Source of the DNA: Reticulitermes speratus | Taxonomy: Eukaryota > Arthropoda > Insecta > Blattodea > Rhinotermitidae | Reading direction: 5' to 3' | Assembly (NCBI GenBank): GCA_021186555.1 | Contig: JAJKFL010000237.1 | Span: 1,446,558 to 1,510,557, forward strand | DNA length: 64,000 nt | Shown: one piece after another, positions 23,294 to 36,371 of the stretch | Layout of the letters: each line of letters begins with the position of its first letter | Numbering within the stretch: position 1 is the first letter of the stretch | Program-made: the position numbers and the translations under genes | The notes under the pieces: model-generated | The model's database searches: none | What the model was told of the DNA's origin: nothing | The model's input: the letters and a program-made list of their open reading frames with translations, nothing else

Positions 23294-26200
23294 GAGCCAG
23301 TGACACTGTATTGATGTCAAAGTAGCAGCCAGTGACACTGTATTGATGTCAAAGTAGCAGCCAGTGACATTGTATTGATGTCAAAGTAGCAGCCAGTGAC
23401 ACTGTATTGATGTCAAAGTAGCAGCCAGTGACACTGTATTGATGTCAAAGTAGCAGTCAGTGACACTGTATTGATGTCAAAGTAGCAGTCAGTGACACTG
23501 TATTGATGTCAAAGTAGCAGCCAGTGACACTGTATTGATGTCAAAGTAGCAGCCAGTGACACTGTATTGATGTCAAAGTAGCAGCCAGTGACACTGTATT
23601 GATGTCAAAGTAGCAGCCAATGACACTGTATTGATGTCAAAGTAGCAGTCAGTGACACTGTATTGATGTCAAAGTAGCAGCCAGTGACATTGTATTGATG
23701 TCAAAGTAGCAGTCAGTGACACTGTATTGATGTCAAAGTAGCAGCCAGTGACACTGTATTGATGTCAAAGTAGCAGCCAGTGACACTGTATTGATGTCAA
23801 AGTAGCAGCAAGTGACACTATTGATATCAAAGTAGCAGCCAGTGACACTGTATTGATGTCAAAGTAGCTGCCAGTGACACTGTATTGATGTCAAAGTAGC
23901 AGCCAGTGACACTGTATTGATGTCAAAGTAGCAGCCAGTGACACTGTATTGATGTCAAAGTAGCAGCCAGTGACACTGTATTGATGTCAAAGTAGCAGCA
24001 AGTGACACTGTATTGATGTCAAAGTAGCAGCCAGTGACACTGTATTGATGTCAAAGTAGCAGCCAGTGACACTGTATTGATGTCAAAGTAGCAGCCAGTG
24101 ACACTGTATTGATGTCAAAGTAGCAGCCAGTGACACTGTATTGATGTCAAAGTAGCAGTCAGTGACACTGTATTGATGTCAAAGTAGCAGCCAGTGACAC
24201 TGTATTGATGTCAAAGTAGCAGCCAGTGACACTGTATTGATGTCAAAGTAGCAGCCAGTGACACTGTATTGATGTCAAAGTAGCAGCAAGTGACACTATT
24301 GATATCAAAGTAGCAGTCAGTGACACTGTATTGATGTCAAAGTAGCAGCAAGTGACACTGTATTGATGTCAAAGTAGCAGCCAGTGACACTGTATTGATG
24401 TCAAAGTAGCAGCAAGTGACACTATTGATATCAAAGTAGCAGTCAGTGACACTGTATTGATGTCAAAGTAGCAGCAAGTGACACTATTGATATCAAAGTA
24501 GCAGCCAGTGACACTGTATTGATGTCAAAGTAGCTGCCAGTGACACTGTATTGATGTCAAAGTAGCAGCCAGTGACACTGTATTGATGTCAAAGTAGCAG
24601 CCAGTGACACTGTATTGATGTCAAAGTAGCAGCCAGTGACACTGTATTGATGTCAAAGTAGCAGCAAGTGACACTATTGATATCAAAGTAGCAGCCAGTG
24701 ACACTGTATTGATGTCAAAGTAGCAGCAAGTGACACTGTATTGATGTCAAAGTAGCAGCAAGTGACACTATTGATATCAAAGTAGCAGCCAGTGACACTG
24801 TATTGATGTCAAAGTAGCAGCAAGTGACACTGTATTGATGTCAAAGTAGCAGCAAGTGACACTATTGATATCAAAGTAGCAGCAAGTGACACTGTATTGA
24901 TGTCAAAGTAGCAGCAAGTGACACTATTGATGTCAAAGTAGCAGCCAGTGACACTGTATTGATATCAAAGTAGCAGCCAGTGACACTGTATTGATGTCAA
25001 AGTAGCAGTCAGTGACACTGTATTGATGTCAAAGTAGCAGCAAGTGACACTATTGATATCAAAGTAGCAGTCAGTGACACTGTATTGATGTCAAAGTAGC
25101 AGCAAGTGACACTATTGATATCAAAGTAGCAGTCAGTGACACTGTATTGATGTCAAAGTAGCAGCCAGTGACACTGTATTGATATCAAAGTAGCAGCCAG
25201 TGACACTGTATTGATGTCAAAGTAGCAGTCAGTGACACTATTGATATCAAAGTAGCAGCCAGTGACACTGTATTGATGTCAAAGTAGCAGCAAGTGACAC
25301 TATTGATATCAAAGTAGCAGTCAGTGACACTGTATTGATGTCAAAGTAGCAGCAAGTGACACTATTGATATCAAAGTAGCAGTCAGTGACACTGTATTGA
25401 TGTCAAAGTAGCAGCCAGTGACACTATTGATATCAAAGTAGCAGCCAGTGACACTATTGATATCAAAGTAGCAGCCAGTGACACTATTGATATCAAAGTA
25501 GCAGTCAGTGACACTATTGATATCAAAGTAGCAGCCAGTGACACTGTATTGATGTCAAAGTAGCAGCAAGTGACACTATTGATATCAAAGTAGCAGTCAG
25601 TGACACTGTATTGATGTCAAAGTAGCAGCAAGTGACACTATTGATATCAAAGTAGCAGTCAGTGACACTGTATTGATGTCAAAGTAGCAGCCAGTGACAC
25701 TGTATTGATATCAAAGTAGCAGCCAGTGACACTGTATTGATGTCAAAGTAGCAGTCAGTGACACTATTGATATCAAAGTAGCAGCCAGTGACACTGTATT
25801 GATGTCAAAGTAGCAGCAAGTGACACTATTGATATCAAAGTAGCAGTCAGTGACACTGTATTGATGTCAAAGTAGCAGCAAGTGACACTATTGATATCAA
25901 AGTAGCAGCCAGTGACACTGTATTGATGTCAAAGTAGCAGCAAGTGACACTATTGATATCAAAGTAGCAGTCAGTGACACTGTATTGATGTCAAAGTAGC
26001 AGCAAGTGACACTATTGATATCAAAGTAGCAGTCAGTGACACTGTATTGATGTCAAAGTAGCTGCCAGTGACACTGTATTGATGTCAAAGTAGCAGCAAG
26101 TGACACTGTATTGATGTCAAAGTAGCAGCCAGTGACACTATTGATATCAAAGTAGCAGCCAGTGACACTGTATTGATGTCAAAGTAGCAGCAAGTGACAC

Positions 26201-27575
26201 TATTGATATCAAAGTAGCAGTCAGTGACACTGTATTGATGTCAAAGTAGCTGCCAGTGACACTGTATTGATGTCAAAGTAGCAGCAAGTGACACTGTATT
26301 GATGTCAAAGTAGCAGCCAGTGACACTATTGATATCAAAGTAGCAGCCAGTGACACTGTATTGATGTCAAAGTAGCAGCAAGTGACACTATTGATATCAA
26401 AGTAGCAGTCAGTGACACTGTATTGATGTCAAAGTAGCAGCAAGTGACACTGTATTGATGTCAAAGTAGCAGCCAGTGACACTGTATTGATGTCAAAGTA
26501 GCAGCAAGTGACACTGTATTGATGTCAAAGTAGCAGCCAGTGACACTGTATTGATGTCAAAGTAGCAGCAAGTGACACTGTATTGATGTCAAAGTAGCAG
26601 CCAGTGACACTGTATTGATATCAAAGTAGCAGCCAGTGACACTGTATTGATGTCAAAGTAGCAGCAAGTGACACTATTGATATCAAAGTAGCAGTCAGTG
26701 ACACTGTATTGATGTCAAAGTAGCAGCAAGTGACACTATTGATATCAAAGTAGCAGTCAGTGACACTGTATTGATGTCAAAGTAGCAGCAAGTGACACTA
26801 TTGATATCAAAGTAGCAGTCAGTGACACTGTATGATGTCAAAGTAGCTGCCAGTGACACTGTATTGATGTCAAAGTAGCAGCCAGTGACACTGTATTGAT
26901 GTCAAAGTAGCAGCAAGTGACACTATTGATATCAAAGTAGCAGTCAGTGACACTGTATTGATGTCAAAGTAGCAGCAAGTGACACTATTGATATCAAAGT
27001 AGCAGTCAGTGACACTGTATTGATGTCAAAGTAGCTGCCAGTGACACTGTATTGATGTCAAAGTAGCAGCCAGTGACACTGTATTGATGTCAAAGTAGCA
27101 GCCAGTGACATTGTATTGATGTCAATGTAGCAGCCAGTGACACTGTATTGATGTCAAAGTAGCAGCAAGTGACACTGTATTGATGTCAAAGTAGCAGCCA
27201 GTGACACTGTATTGATGTCAAAGTAGCAGCCAGTGACACTGTATTGATGTCAAAGTAGCAGCCAGTGACACTGTATTGATGTCAAAGTAGCAGTCAGTGA
27301 CACTGTATTGATGTCAAAGTAGCAGCCAGTGACACTGTATTGATGTCAAAGTAGCAGCCAGTGACACTGTATTGATGTCAAAGTAGCAGTCAGTGACACT
27401 GTATTGATGTCAAAGTAGCAGCCAGTGACACTATATTGATGTCAAAGTAGCAGCCAGTGACACTGTATTGATGTCAAAGTAGCAGCCAGTGACACTGTAT
27501 TGATGTCAAAGTAGCAGTCAGTGACACTGTATTGATGTCAAAGTAGCAGCCAGTGACACTGTATTGATGTCAAAG
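23294..27575. repeat. 32/30-bp minisatellite array with monomeric edges and higher-order core (A13)
   Basis: About 135 copies in 4.3 kb. The standard unit is 32 bp with AGTGACACTGTATTGATG. A linked 30-bp variant has ACACTATTGATATCAA (2-bp deletion plus G to A). Both edges (23294-24280 and 27090-27575) are nearly all 32-bp units, and the centre mixes 32- and 30-bp forms in 62-bp dimers and larger blocks (for example a ~188-bp repeat at 26052 and 26240). A further linked site is AGCC, AGTC or AGCA before AGTGAC. Confidence 0.98.
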
Positions 27576-27771
27576 CACTTAATCACAGCGCTTCAAGACA
27601 ATGAGCTCAACCTGCACCACAACTAAACAGTCAGCCCGTTAGAACAAGACTACGATCGATCTCCCCGTGACGCAGTTCACAGACTTGCCTATCAGTTCTT
27701 CACTTTAAAAGTTTCATACTATTTTCATGTGCAAGCGTAAATGTAATTTGATTTACGTCTATGAAAAAGTC

Positions 27772-27845
27772 TTTGCGGGCCGATCCCTCATCCAGAGGAC
27801 TCCTAACGAGTGTATGTGTGTGTGTCTGAGTGTAATCAGGTGCAA
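27772..27845 (+). mobile_element. SINE-A body fragment
   Basis: About 70 bp match the central body of SINE-A (CCAGAGGA.TCCTA.CGA, then GTGTGTCTGAGTGTAATC). Head and tail are missing, so this is a relic. The rest of 27576-28168 is single-copy DNA with no recognised content. Confidence 0.6.
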
Positions 27846-28168
27846 CAATAACCATCTACACTTACAGTGAGTGCGTAGAGCTCAGACTGAAGTAGACAAG
27901 AAAGACAAGCTTTTGTCCGTGAAACTCACAAATTCTCAAACAATTACTGCAGATTTCTTATGCAAATTTTCACCCAGTTTGGACAATAAACGATCAAAGT
28001 ACGGACAGACATACATTTACCATCCTAAGTACTCGTGTGACTTAAACTGCGCAGACTTCAACAAAACAGCGACTGCGCAGACCTTCTGGATATATTCCGT
28101 GGACTGGATTTTAACAAATCGGATGCAAAATATACAAAATGCTGGCAAATTTGTGTTTACATTCGTGA

Positions 28169-30460
28169 ATAATGTCCTATGCGTGCAGAATGTCACGTAA
28201 CTTGCACTCAATAATGTCCTATGCGGTGCAGAATGTCACGTAACTTGCACTCAATAATGTCCTATGCGTGCAGAATGTCACGTAACTTGCACTCAATAAT
28301 GTCATATGCGGTGCAGAATGTCACGTAACTTGCACTCAATAATGTCCTATGCGTGCAGAATGTCACGTAACTTGCACTCAATAATGTCCTATGCGGTGCA
28401 GAATGTCACGTAACTTGCACTCAATAATGTTCTATGCGTGCAAAATGTCACGTAACTTGCACTCAATAATGTCATATGCGGTGCAGAATGTCACGTAACT
28501 TGCACTCAATAATGTCTTATGCGTGCAGAATGTCACGTAACTTGCACTCAATAATGTCCTATGCGGTGCAGAATGTCACGTAACTTGCACTCAATAATGT
28601 TCTATGCGTGCAGAATGTCACGTAACTTGCACTCAATAATGTCATATGCGGTGCAGAATGTCACGTAACTTGCACTCAATAATGTCCTATGCGTGCAGAA
28701 TGTCACGTAACTTGCACTCAATAATGTCCTATGCGTGCAGAATGTCACGTAACTTGCACTCAATAATGTCCTATGCGTGCAGAATGTCACGTAACTTGCA
28801 CTCAATAATGTCCTATGCGGTGCAGAATGTCACGTAACTTGCACTCAATAATGTCCTATGCGGTGCAGAATGTCACGTAACTTGCACTCAATAATGTCCT
28901 ATGCGGTGCAGAATGTCACGTAACTTGCACTCAATAATGTCCTATGCGGTGCAGAATGTCACGTAACTTGCACTCAATAATGTCCTATGCGGTGCAGAAT
29001 GTCACGTAACTTGCACTCAATAATGTCCTATGCGTGCAGAATGTCACGTAACTTGCACTCAATAATGTCCTATGCGGTGCAGAATGTCACGTAACTTGCA
29101 CTCAATAATGTCCTATGCGGTGCAGAATGTCACGTAACTTGCACTCAATAATGTCCTATGCGGTGCAGAATGTCACGTAACTTGCACTCAATAATGTCCT
29201 ATGCGGTGCAGAATGTCACGTAACTTGCACTCAATAATGTCCTATGCGTGCAGAATGTCACGTAACTTGCACTCAATAATGTCCTATGCGGTGCAGAATG
29301 TCACGTAACTTGCACTCAATAATGTCCTATGCGGTGCAGAATGTCACGTAACTTGCACTCAATAATGTCCTATGCGGTGCAGAATGTCACGTAACTTGCA
29401 CTCAATAATGTCCTATGCGGTGCAGAATGTCACGTAACTTGCACTCAATAATGTCCTAATGCGGTGCAGAATGTCACGTAACTTGCACTCAATAATGTCC
29501 TATGCGGTGCAGAATGTCACGTAACTTGCACTCAATAATGTCCTATGCGGTGCAGAATGTCACGTAACTTGCACTCAATAATGTCCTATGCGGTGCAGAA
29601 TGTCACGTAACTTGCACTCAATAATGTCCTATGCGTGCAGAATGTCACGTAACTTGCACTCAATAATGTCCTATGCGGTGCAGAATGTCACGTAACTTGC
29701 ACTCAATAATGTCCTATGCGGTGCAGAATGTCACGTAACTTGCACTCAATAATGTCCTATGCGGTGCAGAATGTCACGTAACTTGCACTCAATAATGTCC
29801 TATGCGGTGCAGAATGTCACGTAACTTGCACTCAATAATGTCCTATGCGGTGCAGAATGTCACGTAACTTGCACTCAATAATGTCCTATGCGGTGCAGAA
29901 TGTCACGTAACTTGCACTCAATAATGTCCTATGCGGTGCAGAATGTCACGTAACTTGCACTCAATAATGTCCTATGCGGTGCAGAATGTCACGTAACTTG
30001 CACTCAATAATGTCCTATGCGGTGCAGAATGTCACGTAACTTGCACTCAATAATGTCCTATGCGGTGCAGAATGTCACGTAACTTGCACTCAATAATGTC
30101 CTATGCGGTGCAGAATGTCACGTAACTTGCACTCAATAATGTCCTATGCGGTGCAGAAGTACAACGCACTAAAATGTCCACGGAAGTCACGTAACTTGCA
30201 CTCAATAATGTCCTATGCGGTGCAGAATGTCACGTAACTTGCACTCAATAATGTCCTATGCGTGCAGAATGTCACGTAACTTGCACTCAATAATGTCCTA
30301 TGCGGTGCAGAATGTCACGTAACTTGCACTCAATAATGTCCTATGCGGTGCAGAATGTCACGTAACTTGCACTCAATAATGTCCTATGCGGTGCAGAATG
30401 TCACGTAACTTGCACTCAATAATGTCCTATGCGGTGCAGAATGTCACGTAACTTGCACTC
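28169..30460. repeat. 43/42-bp minisatellite array (A14)
   Basis: About 53 copies of a unit containing AGAATGTCACGTAACTTG. The 43-bp form has GCGGTGCAG and the 42-bp form GCGTGCAG. In the left part (28171-28700) the forms alternate as an approximately 170-bp tetramer marked by GTCATATG in every fourth unit. The right part is dominated by the 43-bp form. One unit at about 30158-30192 is disrupted by foreign bases. Confidence 0.98.
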
Positions 30461-31261
30461 TATCACACGAATGTTTGTGTGCTTCTTGTATCGAAACCGG
30501 ACGCCAAGTGCTGTGAACATGGGCAACAATTTATCCATGCCTATAAGAAACGTATTTGTCTCACCGAACAACAAATTTCGTTACACCTGCAGACACGTGA
30601 CGGTATCACGTGCAGATTTATGTGCCGAATGTCACCCAAACTGCGTCAAGAAGTACGGAGCGTAACGCTGAACATTCGCGATTCTCTGAGCCGTTTTCCT
30701 CACAAGTTTTTGTACAAAACTCCAAAACCACGTTTTATGGAATCCGACAAACGATGCAGTCGTTCGTGCTACGTCGGACACCAGCATCTCATTCCTTACG
30801 TACTGGGGGGTACCGGGGCTTTTTACGCGATGATAAAACGGCCGCAGCTTAAAACTGTGCACTCTTCCGCCATCCAGTATTGACGCCGTCAGTTTCGGAG
30901 TTTAAAGGTAAATAGGCTATCCTGTCTTAGTCATTACTTCCGAGGAATATACGAGGTGTTATGCTTCTGGTGCACTATTGACATTACGAGATGTGTTCAC
31001 TAGATGTCAGTGTATCACTGCTGATAGTTGGGCCCGATTTCCTTATGACACGCCAGATAGGGACGCCAATATCTTAAACTGTCACGCATATTGAGCTCGG
31101 TTTGTGCATTTGTTTATGTAAATAAATCAAATGTAACACAACACAAACGCTCACTTGTCACTGCCAAAAACTGCAACACGAAAGCCTGCAGATAAGTCAT
31201 GCATTAGCATCATGCCATTAGCATAATTAATCGGACTGTCTGCTGGTTGTGCCTGATGTGG
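30461..31261. other. Unique interval, about 800 bp, no gene called
   Basis: Single-copy DNA between A14 and A15. A 134-codon plus-strand open frame spans 30479-30883, overlapped by open frames in two other plus frames and one minus frame. I recognise no domain. An AATAAA sits at 31121-31126. This is the longest non-repeat open frame in the window, but the overlapping frames argue against coding. Confidence 0.45.
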
Positions 31262-32231
31262 TCACTGATACAAGATATGTACACTGATACACACATATGT
31301 ACACTGATACACAGATATGTACATGATACACAGATATGTACACTGATACACAGATATGTACACATGATACACAGATATGTACACTGATACACAGATATGT
31401 ACACTGATACACATATATGTACACTGATACACATATATGTACACTGATACACAGATATGTACACTGATACACATATATGTACACTGATACACATATAATG
31501 TACACTGATACACAGATATGTACACTGATACACAGATATGTACACTGATACACATATATGTACACTGATACACATATTATGTACACTGATACACAGATAT
31601 GTACACTGATACACATATATGTACACTGATACACAGATATGTACACTGATACACAGATATGTACACTGATACACATATATGTACACTGATACACAGATAT
31701 GTACACTGATACACAGATATGTACACTGATACACATATATGTACACTGATACACATATATGTACACTGATACACAGATATGTACACTGATACACAGATAT
31801 GTACACTGATACACATATATGTACACTGATACACAGATATGTACACTGATACACAGATATGTACACTGATACACATATATGTACACTGATACACATATAT
31901 GTACACTGATACACAGATATGAACACTGATACACATATATGTACACTGATACACAGATATGTACACTGATACACAGATATGTACACTGATACACATATAT
32001 GTACACTGATACACAGATATGTACACTGATACACAGATATGTACACTGATACACATATATGTACACTGATACACAGATATGTACACTGATACACAGATAT
32101 ATACACTGATACACAGATATGTACACTGATACACATATATGTACACTGATACACAGATATGTACACTGATACACAGATATATACACTGATACACAGATAT
32201 GTACGCTGATACACAGATATGTACATGTGTA
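31262..32231. repeat. 20-bp minisatellite with 60-bp trimer structure (A15)
   Basis: About 48 copies of GATATGTACACTGATACACA. A CAGATATG/CATATATG alternation gives a 60-bp trimer over much of 31600-32160. The unit has no stops on the minus strand, so all three minus frames are open for up to 347 codons and read the same 20-residue repeat (CISVHICVSVYISVYQCTYL). This follows from a 20-bp period and is not evidence of a gene. Confidence 0.98.
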
Positions 32232-32313
32232 CGTCTTTACCTGTCTACACATAGGACTGCTTACATGCACTCCGTCTATGAAGTCTGCAAAACCATTGAG
32301 TATATTCTACAAA

Positions 32314-32346
32314 CACTTAATTATTATATTATTATTATTATTATTG
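32314..32346. repeat. (TTA)n microsatellite
   Basis: A short TTATTA run ends where array A16 begins. Confidence 0.85.
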
Positions 32347-32348
32347 CT

Positions 32349-34375
32349 TCCTTTAGGCAGTGTCACGCCACACTCAAGATCCTTAGGCAGTGTCACGCCC
32401 ACACAAGATCCTTTAGGCAGTGTCACGCCCACACACAAGATCCTTTAGGCAGTGTCACGCCACACAAGATCCTTTAGGCAGTGTCACGCCACACACAAGA
32501 TCCTTTAGGCAGTGTCACGCCCACACACAAGATCCTTTAGGCAGTGCCACGCCCACACACAAGATCCTTTAGGCATTGTCACGCCCACACACAAGATCCT
32601 TTAGGCAGTGTCACGCCACACACAATATCCTTTAGGCGTGTCAAGCCTACACACATGATCCTTTGGCAGTGTCACGCCACACACAAGATCCTTTAGGCAG
32701 TGTCACGTCCACACACAAGATCCTTTAGCAGTGTCACGCCACACACAGATCCTTTAGGCAGTGTCACGCCCACACACAAGATCCTTTAGGCAGTGTCACG
32801 CCCACACACAAGATCCTTAGGCAGTGTCACGCCCACACACAAGATCCTTTATTAGCATGTTTAGTCATGTCACCACACACAAGATCCTTTAGGCAGTGTC
32901 ACGCCACACAGTCCTAGGCATGTCGCCCACACACAAGATCCTTTAGGCAGTGTAACGCCCACACACAAGATCCTTTAGGCAGTGTCACGCCCACACACAA
33001 GAGATCCTTTTAGGCAGTGTCACGCCCACACACAAGATCCTTTAGGCAGTGTCACGCCCACACACAAGATCCTTTAGGCAGTGTCACGCCCACACACAAG
33101 ATCCTTTAGGCAGTGTCACGCCCACACACAAGATCCTTTAGGCAGTGTCACGCCCACACACAAGATCCTTTAGGCAGTGTCACGCCCACACACAAGATCC
33201 TTTAGGCAGTGTCACGCCACACACAAGATCCTTAGGCAGTGTCACGCCCACACACAAGATCCTTTAGGCAGTGTCACGCCCACACACAAGATCCTTTAGG
33301 CAGTGTACGCCCACACACAAGATCCTTTAGGCAGTGTAACGCCCCACACACAAGATCCTTTAGGCAGTGTCACGCCCACACACAAGATCCTTTAGGCAGT
33401 GTACGCCACACACAAATCCTTAGAGTGTCACGCCACACACAAGATCCTTTAGGCAGTGTCACGCCCACACACAAGATCCTTTAGGCAGTGTCACGCCCAC
33501 ACACAAGATCCTTTAGGCAGTGTCACGCCCACACACAAGATCCTTTAGGCAGTGTCACGCCCACACACAAGATCCTTTAGGCAGTGTCACGCCCACACAC
33601 AAGATCCTTTAGGCAGTGTCACGCCCACACACAAGATCCTTTAGGCAGTGTAACGCCCACACACAAGATCCTTTAGGCAGTGTCACGCCCACACACAAGA
33701 TCCTTTAGGCAGTGTCACGCCCACACACAAGATCCTTTAGGCAGTGTCACGCCCACACACAAGATCCTTTAGGCAGTGTCACGCCCACACACAAGATCCT
33801 TTAGGCAGTGTCACGCCCACACACAAGATCCTTTAGGCAGTGTCACGCCCACACACAAGATCCTTTAGTCAGTGTCACGCCCACACACAAGATCCTTTAG
33901 GCAGTGTCACGCCCACACACAAGATCCTTTAGGCAGTGTCACGCCCACACCAAGATCCTTTAGGCAGTGTAACGCCCACACACAAGATCCTTTAGGCAGT
34001 GTAACGCCCACACACAAGATCCTTTAGGCAGTGTCACGCCCACACACAAGATCCTTTAGGCAGTGTCACGCCCACACACAAGATCCTTTAGGCAGTGTAA
34101 CGCCCACACACAAGATCCTTTAGGCAGTGTCACGCCCACACACAAGATCCTTTAGGCAGTGTCACGCCCACACACAAGATCCTTTAGGCAGTGTCACGCC
34201 CACACACAAGATCCTTTAGGCAGTGTAACGCCCACACACAAGATCCTTTAGGCAGTGTCACGCCCACACACAAGATCCTTTAGGCAGTGTCACGCCCACA
34301 CACAAGATCCTTTAGGCAGTGTCACGCCCACACACAAGATCCTTTAGGCAGTGTCACGCCCACACACAAGATCCA
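32349..34375. repeat. 32-bp minisatellite array (A16)
   Basis: About 63 copies of a 32-bp unit containing GGCAGTGTCACGCCCACA. Loss of one C or one T is frequent in the first 600 bp and at 33300-33450, while 33480-34370 is nearly uniform. The variant GTGTAACGCC recurs at irregular spacing. Confidence 0.98.
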
Positions 34376-34429
34376 GTCACATCATAATGTTTCATAGGCG
34401 ACAGGCAGACGGATTGAAGTGATGTACAA

Positions 34430-34625
34430 GCGTTATATGTAAGTAGCAAGCTCTAATGTATTTGCAAGCGTCATATGAAATGTAGCAAGCGTCTAATGTA
34501 AAATGTAGCAAGCGTCTACATGTAAAATGTAGCAAGCGTCTACATGTAAAATGTAGCAAGCGTCTACATGTAAAATGTAGCAAGCGTCTACATGTAAAAT
34601 GTAGCAAGCGTCTACATGTAAAATG
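34430..34625. repeat. 24-bp minisatellite array (A17)
   Basis: Five uniform copies of a unit containing TAGCAAGCGTCTACATG (34500-34625), preceded by two or three degenerate copies. The edge of decay is on the left. Confidence 0.95.
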
Positions 34626-34892
34626 CTCTGGCAAATTTTTCGGGTATCTAATTTTGATTTCGATATCTTCCTATGTCCTAGCTAAACATCATAACGATCA
34701 AAATATACAGAACTTAACACTGCCTGCTTGTCTTATGTGGCTGTGACCTGAAGGGGTGAAACACAAGCTGGAATGCTTCAAAATGGTGCGCTTAAACGAT
34801 ATTTTGGCCTGTAAGGATGTCAGAAGGGCTGAGCAAGGCTGATATGTACTCCTCAACAAATAGTATTCGGGCGAACACATGAAAAACTATCA

Positions 34893-35180
34893 GATGGGCG
34901 AGGCACTGGCACGCATGGGGGAAGTGAGAAATACGTGCAAGGTTCTGTGGCAGACTTGAAGGACAGAGACCACTGGGATGGCTTCGGCGTAGGTGAGACT
35001 GTGACAGTAATATGGAGCATAAAGGAAAGGATGGGACAGTGTGTAGTGGATTAATCTGGCCGGGGTCTAGGACAAACGGAGGGGGGGGGTGATGTGAGCA
35101 CAGAAATGAACGTTTGTGTTCTATAAAACGCTGGGAATTACTTGACTACCTGAGGAACTATCAGCTTCTCAAGACGTGAA
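34893..35180 (+). pseudogene. Decayed 3' end of a non-LTR retrotransposon, copy 2
   Basis: Forward frames read MGEALARMGEVRN, then after a frame change PLGWLRRR, and at the end MNVCVL with NAGNYLTT after a stop. The order (MGE..RN, basic RRR patch, MNVRV.. tail) parallels 17870-18112, and the 3' DNA aligns directly with it (GAACGTTTGTGTTC..GGAATTACTTGACTA). Stops and an expanded G run (nine Gs near 35083) show it is dead. Confidence 0.7.
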
Positions 35181-35536
35181 GTCCGCCATTAATATTTAGT
35201 ATCAGTCAGTCTGTGTTTTGCGTATTTGGAGTTCCAACTGGGACAGTAAAACGATCAAGTCCGCCGTACCGTGGTTTGACGTAACACAGTCCTGCTGCAC
35301 TGGCACCTATGCCCTGCCTTCCGTCTTAATACAGTACAAGTATGAGGCAAGCAGCTTCCTCCAAACTTTGAGAGCTTCTACCAAGTACACGGCGTTCACA
35401 CCCTACCTAGCCGTACTGTTCCGTTAATGAGCATACCCACCATCTGAATGTTATGCCCCCGCAACGAACTCAGCATCTACCAGGCAGTCTACGATACACG
35501 TCGATTGCCACTGGTTCACGTCTAGTGACCAGCAAT

Positions 35537-36073
35537 AGTCAGGTACCTGTCGTTCTAAGCGCCGTGATTGCCCTAGTGTTCCGTTATGACCTGCAGATAT
35601 CAGGTACCTGTCGTTATAAGCGCCGTGATTGCCCTGTGTTCCGTTATGACCTGCAGATATCAGGTACCTGTCGTTCTAAGCGCCGTGATTGCCCTGTGTT
35701 CCGTTATGACCTGCAGATATCAGGTACCTGTCGTTCTAAGCGCCGTGATTGCCCTGTGTTCCGTTATGACCTGCAGATATCAGGTACCTGTCGTTCTAAG
35801 CGCCGTGATTGCCCTGTGTTCCGTTATGACCTGCAGATATCAGGTACCTGTCGTTCTAAGCGCCGTGATTGCCCTGTGTTCCGTTATGACCTGCAGATAT
35901 CAGGTACCTGTCGTTCTAAGCGCCGTGATTGCCCTGTGTTCCGTTATGACCTGCAGATATCAGGTACCTGTCGTTCTAAGCGCCGTGATTGCCCTGTGTT
36001 CCGTTATGACCTGCAGATATCAGGTACCTGTCGTTCTAAGCGCCGTGATTGCCCTGTGTTCCGTTATGACCTA
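35537..36073. repeat. 60-bp highly homogeneous array (A18)
   Basis: Nine copies of a 60-bp unit containing CTAAGCGCCGTGATTGCC and GGTACCTGTCG. The central seven are identical or differ by one base, so expansion or homogenisation was recent. The period is a multiple of three, so two plus frames are open (35453-36100, 215 codons; 35586-36080, 164 codons), reading the 20-residue repeat YDLQISGTCRSKRRDCPVFR in one. No start context, domain or flanking exon supports a gene. Confidence 0.98.
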
Positions 36074-36371
36074 TCAGTGAATCGTCGGATGAAGTATTAA
36101 GAGCCAGATCTCAATACGGACAGCCTGAAGCAAACAACCTTCAAAATTTCGTAACCAATTACAAACTATCTAAAGGTGCAACATTTATATTGAAATGGGA
36201 TAAAAATGGCAAGTTATTGTTTGTTTAGACTTGTTCACGGTTTGTAGCAAAGCGGGAAAAACTGTGAATAAGATAATCTGGCGTTTCGTGACGCTGCACT
36301 GATGTCAGTAAAACGGAGGCTATGTCAGTGCAAAGTGCTCACAGTGCTGTCTGTGTCTAGGGCAGATCTTC
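36074..36371. other. Unique interval
   Basis: About 300 bp of single-copy DNA. Nothing recognisable was seen in it. Confidence 0.4.

Noticed and set aside
30479-30883. A 134-codon frame in unique DNA, considered as a possible exon
   Set aside because: No recognised domain. Other frames are open over the same bases, and no convincing splice or promoter signals frame it.
31210-32270. Minus-strand open frames of 338 and 347 codons (Cys/Val/Tyr/Ile repeats)
   Set aside because: All three minus frames are open because the 20-bp unit has no minus-strand stop. This is a property of the repeat, not a gene.
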